Assembly: GCA_002068015.1 (NCBI GenBank) | Contig: MVRV01000182.1 | Location: forward strand, 1 to 64,000 | Reading direction: 5' to 3' | Length of the DNA: 64,000 nt | DNA from: Smithella sp. PtaU1.Bin162 | GTDB lineage: Bacteria; Desulfobacterota; Syntrophia; Syntrophales; Smithellaceae | Part shown: positions 16,191 to 26,033 of the stretch, in pieces | Numbering within the stretch: position 1 is the stretch's first letter | Layout: every line of letters starts with the position of its first letter | Translations under genes and position numbers: made by a program | The notes under the pieces: model-generated | What the model was told of the DNA's origin: nothing | Databases searched by the model: none | What the model saw: the letters and a program-made list of their open reading frames with translations, nothing else

Positions 16191-17879
16191 ATGCAAATAA
16201 AATACAAATATTTAATATTGGTTTTAGTGCTGATCAGCGTGGCCGTGAGCGGTTGCGGCTTGCGCTATCCGGCAATCGATAAGGATGAAAAGTCGGCTTC
16301 CGCAGCCTATCATTATTCACTGGGTGTTCTTTTACGGCTGGACGGACAGTTAGGTGAAGCAACCGAGGAATTGGAGAAGGCTATAGCCGCCGATCCCGAT
16401 TCACCTTATCTGAAAACCGAACTTGTTTCTCTTTATGCGGAAAAAGGCGAACTGGCCAGAGCCGTTTCTTTGGGAGAAAAGACGCTTTCCAATGATGCGG
16501 ACAACAGCGATCTGCACCTGATTATGGGTGGTTTGTATCTCAACTCCCGGGAATACGAAAAAGCCGTGCAGGAATACAAAAAGGTAATCGAACTGGATCC
16601 GCAAAATTTGATTGCCCATCTCTATCTGGCTACAATATATGCGGGTGAGAAAAAATATGACAAGGCGGAAGAAATCTTAAAAAACCTGTTGGTGCTGGAT
16701 TCCGACAACGTAATGGGTATGTACTACTACGCCAAAGTATTGGCGGAAATGAAGCGGTTTGATGAAGCAGCTTCGATGTACCAGAAAGTTATTGCCGTGA
16801 GGCCTCATTTTGAATCGGCAGTCTTCGATCTGGCCGCTGTTTATGAAAAACAAAAGAAAATAGGTGCTGCCGTCGAAGTTTATCGCAACTACATCGAAGC
16901 TAATCCTTCTCGCATAAATTTGCGGGTAAAAATAGGAGACCTTCTGATTAAGGATAAAAAATACGACGAAGCGCAAAAAGAATTTCAGGATCTTTTGGAA
17001 ATCACTCCCGATAACAGCGAAGCGAGAATGGCGCTGGGGCTTTTATATTACGAGCTGAGGCGTTTTGATCTGGCCATTCAGGAATTCTTGAATGTGTTGG
17101 AAAAAAATATAAGTGATGACAGAGTGCGTTACTTATTGGCCACTACTTATGAAGAAAATAATAACAGCAAGTTGGCAAAGGATGAATATCAAAAAATATC
17201 TTTTACATCCGATTTATATGTAAACGCCATAATTCATGTCGGCATGATTTTAAAGAAAGAAGGCAGACTAACAGAAGCAATTAACATCCTTACAGAATCC
17301 ATCACCAGGAAAAAAGGTCAGGTTCCCTTTTATCTTTACTTATCTTCCTTATACGAAGAAAATAAAGATTTGGCAGGTGCCGAAAATATTTTAAAAGAAG
17401 GAATTGCCGGTATTCCCGGTAATGTGGATTTACATTACAGCCTCGGTGTCATTTACGAAAAGACGAATCGTTTTCCGGAAAGTATTAAAGAAATGGAAAC
17501 GGTTTTGATCATTGATCCCAACCATGCTGATGCGCTTAATTTTATAGGTTACGGTTATGCCGACCGCGGTATTAACCTGGAGCAGGCCGAGCAGATGATT
17601 ATCAAAGCCCTGAAGATCAAACCGGGCAATGGTTATATGATGGACAGTCTGGGCTGGGTGCATTTCAAGCAAAACAAATTAGACAGTGCATTGAAAAACT
17701 TGAAGGAAGCGATGGAAATAATGCCTGCCGATGCCGCCATTATAGAACATCTGGGTGATGTCTATTCCAAGCTCGGCAAACTGAAAGAAGCACGGGAAAT
17801 GTATGAAAAAGCACTGAAGATTAATCCGCAAAATGAATCGCTGCAAAAAAAGCTGCAAGATTTGATAGAGAAGAAATAG
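16191..17879 (+). CDS. Large TPR-repeat lipoprotein
   Basis: A 562-residue protein made almost wholly of tetratricopeptide repeats from about residue 40 to the end (for example YHYSLGVLLRLDGQLGEA, YEKAVQEYKKVIELDPQN, YEKALKINPQNESLQKKL), roughly a dozen or more units. The N-terminus is a lipoprotein signal with VSGC. TPR proteins are scaffolds; in this setting an envelope assembly or secretion role is likely but not shown. It sits in one operon with the deacetylase before and a second lipoprotein after. Confidence 0.8.
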   Translation: MQIKYKYLILVLVLISVAVSGCGLRYPAIDKDEKSASAAYHYSLGVLLRLDGQLGEATEELEKAIAADPDSPYLKTELVSLYAEKGELARAVSLGEKTLSNDADNSDLHLIMGGLYLNSREYEKAVQEYKKVIELDPQNLIAHLYLATIYAGEKKYDKAEEILKNLLVLDSDNVMGMYYYAKVLAEMKRFDEAASMYQKVIAVRPHFESAVFDLAAVYEKQKKIGAAVEVYRNYIEANPSRINLRVKIGDLLIKDKKYDEAQKEFQDLLEITPDNSEARMALGLLYYELRRFDLAIQEFLNVLEKNISDDRVRYLLATTYEENNNSKLAKDEYQKISFTSDLYVNAIIHVGMILKKEGRLTEAINILTESITRKKGQVPFYLYLSSLYEENKDLAGAENILKEGIAGIPGNVDLHYSLGVIYEKTNRFPESIKEMETVLIIDPNHADALNFIGYGYADRGINLEQAEQMIIKALKIKPGNGYMMDSLGWVHFKQNKLDSALKNLKEAMEIMPADAAIIEHLGDVYSKLGKLKEAREMYEKALKINPQNESLQKKLQDLIEKK

Positions 17880-17919
17880 AATTGCTTTTCGCAGGGAAAA
17901 CCGGGCCCCGGCTGATGGG

Positions 17920-18711
17920 ATGTATAAAACTTTGCAAAATCGATCACATCTTTTCAAAAAAATAATTTATCTGCTGATTATTCCCTTTTTTGTTGCATCC
18001 TGTGCCGGACCTGCGGTTGTTCCGCAGTATCCGGCGACGGAAAAAATTCTTGCGGCAGTCTCCAACACTGTTTCCGAAGCCGATATGGTGAGCGCGATTG
18101 TGCAAATCGATCTGGTTACGCCGGGGGCTTATTATCCGGCCAAGGCCGCACTTCTTTTGAAAAAGCCGGCATATTTAAGGTTGGAACTTCTGCCGCTCAT
18201 GGGGCCGCCCGATTTTTTTCTTGCGGCAAATCTCCGGGAAATGAAAATTCTGGTGCCGGGAAAAGGCGAATTTTATCAGGGGCAACCCAGTGGCCATAAT
18301 CTGTCGCGATTTTTGCCCTGGCAATTCGATCTGGAAGATATGGTTGCCATATTTGCCGGCGGCTATCCGCCTTTAAACGGTGAGGTCAGTTATTTACGCT
18401 TTCCCGAGGCGGGTAATATGCGTATTGAAATGAAAGCCCGGTCAGGAATATCGCAGACAATCCGCATAGGACCGGACGGCCGTTTAAACAAGCTCGAACG
18501 CCGGGATAAGGAAGGGAATCCGATCTATATCGCCGAATTTGACGATTATGAAGAGAGCAAATCTATTGCCGGTAAAATCACGATCAGCATGGCTGATGGC
18601 ACAACTTCCATTACCGTAAAATATTCCGATCTCAAAATTGAAAAAGCAGGAGATCTGTCTGTCTTTGATCTATCCATACCTGCCGGTTTCAAGAAAATAA
18701 TCATGGATTAA
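17920..18711 (+). CDS. Lipoprotein with LolA/LolB-like (DUF4292-type) fold
   Basis: A 263-residue predicted outer-membrane lipoprotein with signal and lipobox VASC near residue 28. The mature part resembles the single-sheet lipid-binding proteins of the LolB/DUF4292 kind: YYPAKAALLLKKPAYLRLEL, DFFLAANLREMKILVPG, GKITISMADGTTSITVKYSDLKIE (read in segments). It could help carry lipoproteins to the outer membrane, but similarity was judged by eye only. Follows the TPR lipoprotein by 40 bases. Confidence 0.55.
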   Translation: MYKTLQNRSHLFKKIIYLLIIPFFVASCAGPAVVPQYPATEKILAAVSNTVSEADMVSAIVQIDLVTPGAYYPAKAALLLKKPAYLRLELLPLMGPPDFFLAANLREMKILVPGKGEFYQGQPSGHNLSRFLPWQFDLEDMVAIFAGGYPPLNGEVSYLRFPEAGNMRIEMKARSGISQTIRIGPDGRLNKLERRDKEGNPIYIAEFDDYEESKSIAGKITISMADGTTSITVKYSDLKIEKAGDLSVFDLSIPAGFKKIIMD

Positions 18712-18772
18712 TTTTTCAGAAGTACCGGGAAAGACTTTGTATAAAGGAATCCAGAGTGGGAAAATATGAGTC

Positions 18773-19381
18773 ATGCTTGTGAAGCGTATAAAAACGGTGC
18801 TGTTTGATCTGGGAAATGTTCTGGTGCACATTGATCCCGATGCCTTCTGGAGAAATCTTGGGTTCACGAGACCGGAAGAAGCATCTCCATTTGCGGAAAG
18901 CTATGCATCCTGGATCAGGCAATATGAAACAGGTTATATTGCCGGAACTGATTTTTTAAACGGCCTTTGTAATATTTTTAACAAGCGGTTCACGATCGGC
19001 CGGTTGGAGGCTGCCTTTTCCGGTATTATTCAGGAGCCGGTTGCGGGAATGAACGAGATTGTCCGCCGCATATCGTCCACAAATCAGACGGCACTGGCCA
19101 GTAATACCAGCGAAATTCATTACAATGCAAGCAGGATGAAATGTGAAACTCTCATGCTTTTACATAAATCCTATCTTTCCTATCAATTACATTCAATGAA
19201 ACCGGCAGGTGATTTCTACGAGGCAATTATCCGAGACCGGGGAGCAGCTCCGGCCGAACTATTATTTATTGATGACAACGCTGAAAATGTAAATGCGGCA
19301 AAAAGAGCCGGCATGCAGGGAATTCATTTCAAAAATACGGGACTGCTAAAGATCGCCCTGCAAAGTATCAATCTTCTTTGA
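18773..19381 (+). CDS. HAD-superfamily hydrolase
   Basis: A 202-residue soluble hydrolase of the YihX-like HAD group. Motif I is LFDLGNVLVHID (nucleophile Asp near residue 11), motif II is LASNTSEIH, motif III Lys near KPAGDFYEAII, motif IV is LFIDDNAENVNAAKRAG. Likely a small-molecule phosphatase; the substrate is unknown. It ends a plus-strand run and faces the YhaM-like gene. Confidence 0.85.
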   Translation: MLVKRIKTVLFDLGNVLVHIDPDAFWRNLGFTRPEEASPFAESYASWIRQYETGYIAGTDFLNGLCNIFNKRFTIGRLEAAFSGIIQEPVAGMNEIVRRISSTNQTALASNTSEIHYNASRMKCETLMLLHKSYLSYQLHSMKPAGDFYEAIIRDRGAAPAELLFIDDNAENVNAAKRAGMQGIHFKNTGLLKIALQSINLL

Positions 19382-19427
19382 AACTATACTTTTTTCTGAT
19401 TCTGTTTTGAAGATAAAGTATTAACGG

Positions 19428-20390
19428 TTAAAGCGGTTGTTTCTTTCTGTACAGATACCTTTCAAAGAACCGATTGTAGTTTGTCCAATCGGAATCAGCA
19501 TTGCCGGAATCACTGGTGAATGCTTGGAAGGCATGAAGCTTGGCGTCCAGATCGTCCATATAATGAACGGCGAGTGCCTCCATTGTTTTCGGTCGCTTGG
19601 GAGAACCGTATTCAAATTCTCCGTGATGGCTTAAAATAATATGGCGCAACTCCAGTGCCAGCTGTGTCGGGAAATCAGGAATAGCGGAGATTTTTTTGTC
19701 GATCATTTCCACGCCCATGACGATATGGCCGATTAATCTGCCTTCATCGCTATATTCAATGAGCTGGCTGTAGGAAAATTCGTAAATTTTCCCGATGTCA
19801 TGCAAAAGCCCGCCCGCGATCAGCATGTCTCTGTCCATCTCCGGGTAATGATCGGCGATTTTTATGAGCAGGCGCACAACGGAAAGTGTGTGCTCTAATA
19901 GTCCGCCCAGGTAAAAATGATGGAAACCTTTGGCGGCGGGGGCTCTCTGAAAAAGTTCAGCCGTTTTTTCCTCTTTAAAAAAAGCATAAAGTAACTCCTG
20001 AAGAGGTTTTTTCGTTACGCTGCCGATGGATTCAATAAGTTCGGCATACATGGCCCCCACGTCGCCTTTTGTGCCGGGAAGATAATCCGTCGGTTCCACT
20101 TCTTCCCAATTGCATTTTTTTATACCGGTGATGGAAATTTGCAAAGCGTTTTTATAATTAGCTGCCCTGCCGATAATGGTAATGATGTCGCCTTTTTTAA
20201 ATTCACGGTCGAGTTCCACGGCATTTTCCCAGACCTTGCCGTCGAGCTCACCCGTTTTATCTTTCAATTTTACCGTCAGGTAGGGGGAACCTTTTATGGA
20301 AAAAGCCATGTTTTTTTCCGCCACTAAAAAAGAGGAAGATACTTTCTCTCCCTGTTTGATATCTTTGAGATAGATTTCCTTTGCTTTCAA
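19428..20390 (-). CDS. 3'-5' exoribonuclease YhaM family (OB-fold plus HD domain)
   Basis: A 320-residue protein. Residues about 10-90 form an OB-fold nucleic-acid-binding domain (SPYLTVKLKDKTGELDGKVW region). Residues about 150-300 carry an HD phosphohydrolase domain: HHFYLGGLLEHTL, GGLLHDIGKIYEF (the HD pair), IILSHHGEFEYGSPK. This arrangement is that of YhaM, which degrades RNA and DNA from the 3' end with metal ions. It lies downstream of selB on the same strand. Confidence 0.88.
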   Translation of the reverse strand: MKAKEIYLKDIKQGEKVSSSFLVAEKNMAFSIKGSPYLTVKLKDKTGELDGKVWENAVELDREFKKGDIITIIGRAANYKNALQISITGIKKCNWEEVEPTDYLPGTKGDVGAMYAELIESIGSVTKKPLQELLYAFFKEEKTAELFQRAPAAKGFHHFYLGGLLEHTLSVVRLLIKIADHYPEMDRDMLIAGGLLHDIGKIYEFSYSQLIEYSDEGRLIGHIVMGVEMIDKKISAIPDFPTQLALELRHIILSHHGEFEYGSPKRPKTMEALAVHYMDDLDAKLHAFQAFTSDSGNADSDWTNYNRFFERYLYRKKQPL

Positions 20391-20519
20391 TTTTTATCCG
20401 CCTTTCGGAAAAGTAAATGTTTGTCTTGTGTCGCAATCGCGACTTTCCGAGCTTATAACAGTTTTATGTAAAAGTTGAAATGTCTTTCTTCCCGCCGCAG
20501 TATTCTGATTATCCGGATG

Positions 20520-22433
20520 CTATATTTTTTCTCTTAAAATGCGGTAATCCCCCACCCGAACAGTCAGTTTATCCATATCAAAATATTCCATGAGCGGGAT
20601 TATATATTTGCGGGACAGCCCGGTAAGTTCTTTAAAACTGGCCGGCGTCGCCTTGCCGTCTTTGATCAGTAATGCTTTATAAGAATTTCTCAATTGACCG
20701 AGAATTTCACGGGAAAAACAGAGCTCCTCATTGATTTTGATCAAATCACCGTCTTTCAGCATCAGCTTAACGATACTCTGGGCCTGGGGCCTCTGATCTT
20801 TGAATCCGGCAATAACATCGGTAAGAGCGGGTGGCGTGAGGCCTGCTTTTTGGTAAATTCCGGAAATGGCAAGGCGGATCGAATCAAGACCGCCCGTTAT
20901 CTGAACAGAGTGTCTGATCAGTCGCACATTATCTTTATCGCTGACGATGATTTCTTTTTTGGTGAGGTTGCGCAGGGCCATATTAAATAATTTTACCGAG
21001 ACCGGACGTTGCAGCGATGCCTTGAGCTCTTCTTTGGAAATTCCTTCCTGTAGAGGATTCTTTTCGTGATGAAGAGAGAGGTTACTAGTGATCAGCTCTT
21101 CGAGTTGATTGTAATAACGCTCGGAGATTGCAGTGGTGTCTTCACTGTCGAGAAGAAATGCCTTTCTCAGGGAAAATAAATTTTCCAGTGCTTCTTTAAT
21201 TTTTCCGGCGGTCACACCGAGTCGGTAGGCGATACCGCTCAGATTGATGCCGGAAAATCCGGATCTTTCCAAAATGACGGATATTTTATCCGGCAGTGAT
21301 CCGTTCATCAATTGGTTCAGATCGCCCATGATTTCTTCATTCCGTCTTTTATGTTTCACCGGCTGTGGATCGATAATCCGGCCGCCGCCGATAGTCGTAA
21401 CCGGCGAATAACTGCGCAGCACAAAATGTTCTCCACCGACAGTTACGGTTTTGCTGACAAGCGTCAGCTGGGCAAAAGCCTTCTCTCCCGGGGCAATTTC
21501 ATCTTTGTCGAGCAGAATCAGTCGGGCCATGACTTCACTGGTACCAGTGTGCAGACGCACCAGATCCCTGTTCTTCAGTTTTTTGAGATTAGCCGGCAGA
21601 TATTCGGCAAAAACATCCAGCCGTTGCGAAGGCCGGACTGTTTGCGGCCGCACCAGGACGTCACCGCGGGTGATATTTGATTTTTCCATGCCCTGGAGAT
21701 TGATTGCCGTGCGCTGTCCCATCCAGGCTTCTTCCACCGGATGATTGTGTACCTGGATTCCGCGAATGCGGGAAACCAAACCCTCCGGAAGAATTTGAAC
21801 TTCTTCTCCGACTTGAATACTTCCGGAAACGAGCGTTCCGGTAACAACTGTTCCGAAGCCTTTCATTGTGAAAATACGATCGACAGGTAGACGAAAGATA
21901 CCGTCATCCATTTTGGGGATAAGGTGTTCCACAACAGTATTTATTGCGGCCGTAAGATCGGAGAGTCCGTCACGTTTCACGGCGGATACCGGAATAACCG
22001 GCGCTCCTTCCAGAAAAGTTCCCTGAAAAAACTCGGTTATCTCCCCCTTAACCAGATCAAGCCAATCCTCATCCACCAGATCAGTTTTTGTCAAGGCGAC
22101 AAGGCCGGAAGATATACCCAGAAGTGAACAAATATGCAGGTGCTCTTTTGTCTGAGGCATGATGCCTTCATCGGCGGCGATGATCATCATCACCAGATCA
22201 ATCCCTGCCGCGCCGGAAACCATGGTTTTGATGAATTTTTCATGACCCGGCACGTCAACGATGCCGATCGTCCGGCCGGAAGGAAGGAGAAGCGAGGCAA
22301 ATCCCAATTCGATGGTAATGCCTCTTTCTTTTTCTTCTTTCAAACGATCGGTATCAATACCGGTAAGTGCTTTAATTAATGCTGTTTTTCCATGGTCGAC
22401 GTGTCCGGCTGTGCCGAGAACAAAATGTTTCAT
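20520..22433 (-). CDS. selB: Selenocysteine-specific elongation factor SelB
   Basis: GTPase that brings Sec-tRNA to UGA codons marked by a SECIS hairpin. The 637-residue protein begins with the G-domain (GHVDHGKT at 9-16, [19 protein letters not shown]), followed by EF-Tu-like beta-barrel domains and a long C-terminal part with winged-helix repeats (about 370-637) that bind SECIS RNA in studied SelB proteins. The length and the C-terminal extension separate it from EF-Tu. selA, selD and tRNA-Sec are not in the window. Its presence supports Sec decoding at 52832 and 55482. Confidence 0.95.
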   Translation of the reverse strand: MKHFVLGTAGHVDHGKTALIKALTGIDTDRLKEEKERGITIELGFASLLLPSGRTIGIVDVPGHEKFIKTMVSGAAGIDLVMMIIAADEGIMPQTKEHLHICSLLGISSGLVALTKTDLVDEDWLDLVKGEITEFFQGTFLEGAPVIPVSAVKRDGLSDLTAAINTVVEHLIPKMDDGIFRLPVDRIFTMKGFGTVVTGTLVSGSIQVGEEVQILPEGLVSRIRGIQVHNHPVEEAWMGQRTAINLQGMEKSNITRGDVLVRPQTVRPSQRLDVFAEYLPANLKKLKNRDLVRLHTGTSEVMARLILLDKDEIAPGEKAFAQLTLVSKTVTVGGEHFVLRSYSPVTTIGGGRIIDPQPVKHKRRNEEIMGDLNQLMNGSLPDKISVILERSGFSGINLSGIAYRLGVTAGKIKEALENLFSLRKAFLLDSEDTTAISERYYNQLEELITSNLSLHHEKNPLQEGISKEELKASLQRPVSVKLFNMALRNLTKKEIIVSDKDNVRLIRHSVQITGGLDSIRLAISGIYQKAGLTPPALTDVIAGFKDQRPQAQSIVKLMLKDGDLIKINEELCFSREILGQLRNSYKALLIKDGKATPASFKELTGLSRKYIIPLMEYFDMDKLTVRVGDYRILREKI

Positions 22434-22582
22434 ATTTTAAAAATAACAAACTCCCGTCTTTTTCACAACATTATAATTTTGCCACTTCGGGAATGTGTAA
22501 TATATGAACAAAAACACGGGAATATTTATTTGTTGAAAATGAAGCAGGGAATTGTTAGAAAAGACATGTAAAGAGGTGATGT

Positions 22583-23008
22583 TTGCGTATTTTAGGTCTG
22601 GATTACGGTGAAAAAAGAATCGGTGTTGCTGTTTGTGATGAATTGGGATTTACGGCTCAAGGGTTGCCGACGATTGAGAGAAAAAGCAAGAAACACGATT
22701 TGGAGATATTGGCTGCCGTAATCAAAAACTATGATATCGAAAAAATTGTCATTGGTTATCCTGTCCGTCTCGACGGTTCCGAAGGTATCCAGTGTAAAAA
22801 AGTTAATCGTTTTTCCATGCTGCTTACTGCAACTTTTTCTTTATCCGTAATTAAATGGCCGGAGACGCTTTCGACAAAGGAGGCAGAAGAAATACTGATT
22901 AGCTCCGGTGTGCACTGGAGAAAAAGAAAGAAAAAAATAGATAAACTGGCTGCTTGCATTATTCTTCAGAATTACCTGGATTCATTCAGCAATAAAAGCG
23001 TTAATTAA
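22583..23008 (+). CDS. ruvX: YqgF/RuvX, Holliday-junction resolvase-like nuclease
   Basis: RNase H-fold nuclease linked to rRNA processing and DNA recombination in bacteria. The 141-residue protein starts at a TTG (22583) with AGAGGTGA upstream. It has the family motifs LGLDYGEKRIGVAV (Asp7), VIGYPVRLDGSEG, WPETLSTKEAE and the C-terminal RKKKIDKLAACIILQNYL. It precedes mltG by 21 bases, a frequent pairing. Confidence 0.92.
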   Translation: MRILGLDYGEKRIGVAVCDELGFTAQGLPTIERKSKKHDLEILAAVIKNYDIEKIVIGYPVRLDGSEGIQCKKVNRFSMLLTATFSLSVIKWPETLSTKEAEEILISSGVHWRKRKKKIDKLAACIILQNYLDSFSNKSVN

Positions 23009-23029
23009 TCAGGCAAAATTAAAAATTGT

Positions 23030-24046
23030 ATGAAAAAATTAATTTTTAAAAAAATATATTACATTATTGTATTGTTTGCTGCCGGTATTCTTACTTTTTC
23101 AACTCTGCTGATTAATTATTCCATTAATTCCATCGATAAGAAGAACACCGCGGTGATTGTTGATATACCTACAGGTTCCAGCTTTTTGAAAATTACCGAA
23201 ATACTCAACGATGCCGGAATGATTAAGAACAGAATATTTTTTTATAGTTTGGCAATGGTCAGGCAGGCATTAAGCTCGATCCGTGCCGGAGAATATGAAT
23301 TCAATACTTCCATGACCCCTTATGATGTCATGAATAAGCTCCTGCATGGTGAAATCAAAACCTATAAATTGACCATACCGGAAGATTTATCAGTAAGGGA
23401 GATTGCACTCCGCCTTCTGGAATATAAACTAATCAATGAGGATGATTTTTTCGAATTGGCGGAAGATGAAGAATTCTTGAAATCATTGAATATTAAAGCC
23501 GATTCGATAGAAGGTTATCTCTTTCCGGAAACATATTACTTTGACCGGTCGATGAGCACTCGCCAGATTATGCGTATCATGGTCAGCCAGTTCTGGAAAA
23601 AAGTTACACCGGAAATGCTGGAGCGAGCTCAAACACTTGGTTTCAGTGCTCACAAATATATTACGCTGGCCTCAATTATCGGCAAAGAAGCAGGCGACAG
23701 GGCTGAAAAACCTTTGATTTCTGCGGTATTTCACAATAGATTAAAAAGAAAAATGCGGCTGCAAAGTGATCCGACCGCCGTCTATGATCTGGAAAATTTC
23801 GGAGGTGTCGTCCGGCGCAGTCATCTGAAAAGAAATTCACCGTATAATACTTATATAATCTATGGCTTGCCTCCCGGACCAATTGCCAATCCCGGTATGG
23901 ACTCGTTGTTAGCTGCTCTTTTTCCGGCAGATGTCAATTATCTTTATTTTGTTTCGCAGCGCGATGGCACTCATTTTTTTTCGGCTTCTCTGGATGTGCA
24001 CAATCAAGCTGTCTCCCGTTTGCGAATAAGCAGAAAGCAAAGATAA
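23030..24046 (+). CDS. mltG: Endolytic murein transglycosylase MltG
   Basis: Inner-membrane enzyme that cuts nascent glycan strands. The 338-residue protein has an N-terminal membrane helix (about 9-30), a LysM-like periplasmic region and the YceG catalytic domain, with IIGKEAGDRAEKPLISAVFHNRL holding the conserved Glu, LQSDPTAVYDL, and SPYNTY followed by GLPPGPIANPG. Together with the dcw cluster downstream it fits a cell-wall growth neighbourhood. Confidence 0.94.
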   Translation: MKKLIFKKIYYIIVLFAAGILTFSTLLINYSINSIDKKNTAVIVDIPTGSSFLKITEILNDAGMIKNRIFFYSLAMVRQALSSIRAGEYEFNTSMTPYDVMNKLLHGEIKTYKLTIPEDLSVREIALRLLEYKLINEDDFFELAEDEEFLKSLNIKADSIEGYLFPETYYFDRSMSTRQIMRIMVSQFWKKVTPEMLERAQTLGFSAHKYITLASIIGKEAGDRAEKPLISAVFHNRLKRKMRLQSDPTAVYDLENFGGVVRRSHLKRNSPYNTYIIYGLPPGPIANPGMDSLLAALFPADVNYLYFVSQRDGTHFFSASLDVHNQAVSRLRISRKQR

Positions 24047-24237
24047 ATTTTTGCATTATCTAAGTATTTAAAATAATTAAATTATATTTTAAATCGTTCT
24101 CTCCGGATCAATATTATTTCTCTCTATGATTTTTTTTCTTCCACTGTTTTTCCTCCGGTAATATCTTGTCTGAGACATTTCCATAATTTCCTTAGTAATT
24201 TTAAGCAAGTTAATCGGGGGGAAAATAAATTTTTTTC

Positions 24238-24266
24238 TTGACAAAGCCTGCGGTCGCCTCTATAGT
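24238..24266 (+). promoter_or_regulatory. Strong sigma-70 promoter of the dcw cluster
   Basis: TTGACA (24238-24243), 17-base spacer, TATAGT (24261-24266), close to consensus. Transcription would begin near 24273, at the MraZ-type boxes and about 35 bases before mraZ. Confidence 0.85.
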
Positions 24267-24273
24267 TGGCCAC

Positions 24274-24297
24274 GTGGAGTAAAGTGGTTTATTGTGG
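24274..24297 (+). promoter_or_regulatory. Three MraZ-type operator boxes
   Basis: GTGG occurs at 24274, 24284 and 24294, an exact 10-base period, just after the promoter -10 box and before mraZ. MraZ is known to bind tandem 10-bp boxes of the TGGG or AAAGTG kind upstream of its own gene, so these are likely autoregulatory sites. Confidence 0.7.
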
Positions 24298-24306
24298 AGG
24301 TAAGTA

Positions 24307-24753
24307 GTGTCTGTTTTTCGAGGCCAATATCATCATAATATCGACGAAAAAGGAAGAATAATCTTCCCGTCCAAATTCCGGGAAATATTTACGGAAAAAT
24401 ATGACAATCGGATGGTCATTACTAATTGGGACGGCTATTTGATGGTGTTTCCGTATGATGAATGGTGTGTAATCGAAGAAAAAGTTTCTCACCAGTCTAT
24501 TTTACGGAAAGAGGTGCGTGCGTTTCAGCGTTTCTTTATGTCGGGTGCTGTCGACTGTAACCTGGATGGGCAGGGACGAGTGCTTATTCCTCCCACACTA
24601 CGGGAATATGCTAAGCTGGAAAAAGATATTATTTTAGCCGGAATGATCAAAGTGATCGAAATCTGGTCGAAAGAACGTTTCGAGGAAGAGATGAAAAAAA
24701 CCGGTGTGGAAATTGATAAATCCACTAACTTCATCGCCGATTTGGGAATTTAA
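24307..24753 (+). CDS. mraZ: MraZ, transcriptional regulator of the dcw cluster
   Basis: DNA-binding protein at the head of the division/cell-wall cluster. The 148-residue protein has two SpoVT-AbrB-type domains (about 5-50, FRGQYHHNIDEKGRIIFPSKFRE; about 77-120, DCNLDGQGRVLIPPTLREYAKLEKD, in parts). GTG start with GGAGG (24296-24300) upstream. MraZ represses its own promoter in E. coli and other bacteria; the tandem boxes upstream agree with that. Confidence 0.95.
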   Translation: MSVFRGQYHHNIDEKGRIIFPSKFREIFTEKYDNRMVITNWDGYLMVFPYDEWCVIEEKVSHQSILRKEVRAFQRFFMSGAVDCNLDGQGRVLIPPTLREYAKLEKDIILAGMIKVIEIWSKERFEEEMKKTGVEIDKSTNFIADLGI

Positions 24754-24756
24754 AGT

Positions 24757-25692
24757 ATGGTTACCGACTTCTATCACGAGCCGGTAATGCTCACGGAAGT
24801 CATTGATTGGCTTTGTATCAGTAAAAACGGAATTTATTTGGATGGTACTGTAGGGGGTGCAGGCCATGCTTATACGATACTCAAGGAAACCGGCGGTTTT
24901 TTGGTTGGCATTGACCGGGATGATGCCGCTCTTGCGGCGGCTGAAAAAAAGCTGGCCGAGTTCGGTTCTCGCAAAGTTCTCATAAAGGCGGATTTTGCGG
25001 AACTCGGCAGAGTTTTGGAAAATCTGGGAATAAAAAAAGTTGACGGCGTTCTTTTGGATCTTGGTGTTTCTTCGCCGCAACTTGATCAGGCCGAAAGAGG
25101 CTTTAGTTTTAATCAGCAGGCGCCGCTCGATATGCGCATGGATCGCAGTTTGAAGCTAAGTGCTTACGATATTGTCAACAACTTTGCCCAAGAAGATTTA
25201 GAAAAAATTATTCGTACTTTCGGGGAAGAAAAAATGGCAGGAAGAATTGCAAGGGCAATATCGCAAAAAAGACGATTGTCTCCACTTTCCACTACTGTGG
25301 AGCTTGCGGCCGTTGTTGCTTCCGCTATGCCCGCTAAATTGCGCTGGCAAAAAATTCATCCCGCCACAAGAACCTTTCAGGCAATTCGCATAGCCGTTAA
25401 TAATGAATTGGACAGTATTAAACCGGCAATTGACTCTGCCGCGGCTGCTTTAAAAACCGGCGGACGAATCGCCGTTATTTCTTTTCATTCACTGGAAGAC
25501 CGGATTGTCAAAAATGAAATGCGCATCCTTACGGGAGTTTGCACTTGTCCCAAAGATGTGCCCGTTTGCGTCTGTAAGCCCAGGGCAATGCTCAAAGTTT
25601 TGACTAAAAAAGCATTGATTCCGGGGGGTCATGAAACAGAGACTAATCCGCGTTCGCGCAGCGCCAAGCTGCGTGTGGCCGAGAGGATTTAA
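24757..25692 (+). CDS. rsmH: 16S rRNA (cytosine1402-N4)-methyltransferase
   Basis: Methylates C1402 of 16S rRNA. The 311-residue protein starts with HEPVMLTEVIDWL, has the SAM motif DGTVGGAGHAYTIL, LLDLGVSSPQLDQAERGFSF, and the ending HSLEDRIVKNEM plus ETNPRSRSAKLRVAER. It follows mraZ by three bases, the normal dcw order. Confidence 0.97.
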   Translation: MVTDFYHEPVMLTEVIDWLCISKNGIYLDGTVGGAGHAYTILKETGGFLVGIDRDDAALAAAEKKLAEFGSRKVLIKADFAELGRVLENLGIKKVDGVLLDLGVSSPQLDQAERGFSFNQQAPLDMRMDRSLKLSAYDIVNNFAQEDLEKIIRTFGEEKMAGRIARAISQKRRLSPLSTTVELAAVVASAMPAKLRWQKIHPATRTFQAIRIAVNNELDSIKPAIDSAAAALKTGGRIAVISFHSLEDRIVKNEMRILTGVCTCPKDVPVCVCKPRAMLKVLTKKALIPGGHETETNPRSRSAKLRVAERI

Positions 25693-25693
25693 A

Positions 25694-26032
25694 ATGGCAC
25701 AGGCTATAAGTGCTCAAGAAATGACCTCTGTCCGGGAGGATAAAAAGGCTTCTTCCGGTATCAAGTATCCTACTTTTATCGTTATGGCCATAATGCTTAT
25801 GTTTGTTGCCCTGATCTATGTCGGCTCTCATATTCATATGACGGAACTGGAATACAAGGTTACGGCGGAATTGAGCGCTTATGATCGGATGCTGGAAGAA
25901 CAAAAAAAACTGAAGCTGGAATATGCGATGCTGAAGTCTCCGCAGCGTATCGAGGGAATAGCAAGAAGCAGATTGCAGATGTCTTATCCGGAAATAGATC
26001 AGATAATTGTCTTGAAAAATTCGGGAGAATGA
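25694..26032 (+). CDS. ftsL: FtsL-like cell division protein
   Basis: Small bitopic division protein, 112 residues from the ATG at 25694, one base after the rsmH stop. It has a cytoplasmic N-terminus, one membrane helix (about 26-45, FIVMAIMLMFVALIYVG) and a periplasmic coiled coil ending in a short motif (RIEGIARSRLQMSYPEIDQIIVL). Sequence conservation in FtsL is low; size, topology and position between rsmH and ftsI support the call. Confidence 0.85.
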   Translation: MAQAISAQEMTSVREDKKASSGIKYPTFIVMAIMLMFVALIYVGSHIHMTELEYKVTAELSAYDRMLEEQKKLKLEYAMLKSPQRIEGIARSRLQMSYPEIDQIIVLKNSGE

Positions 26033-26033
26033 T

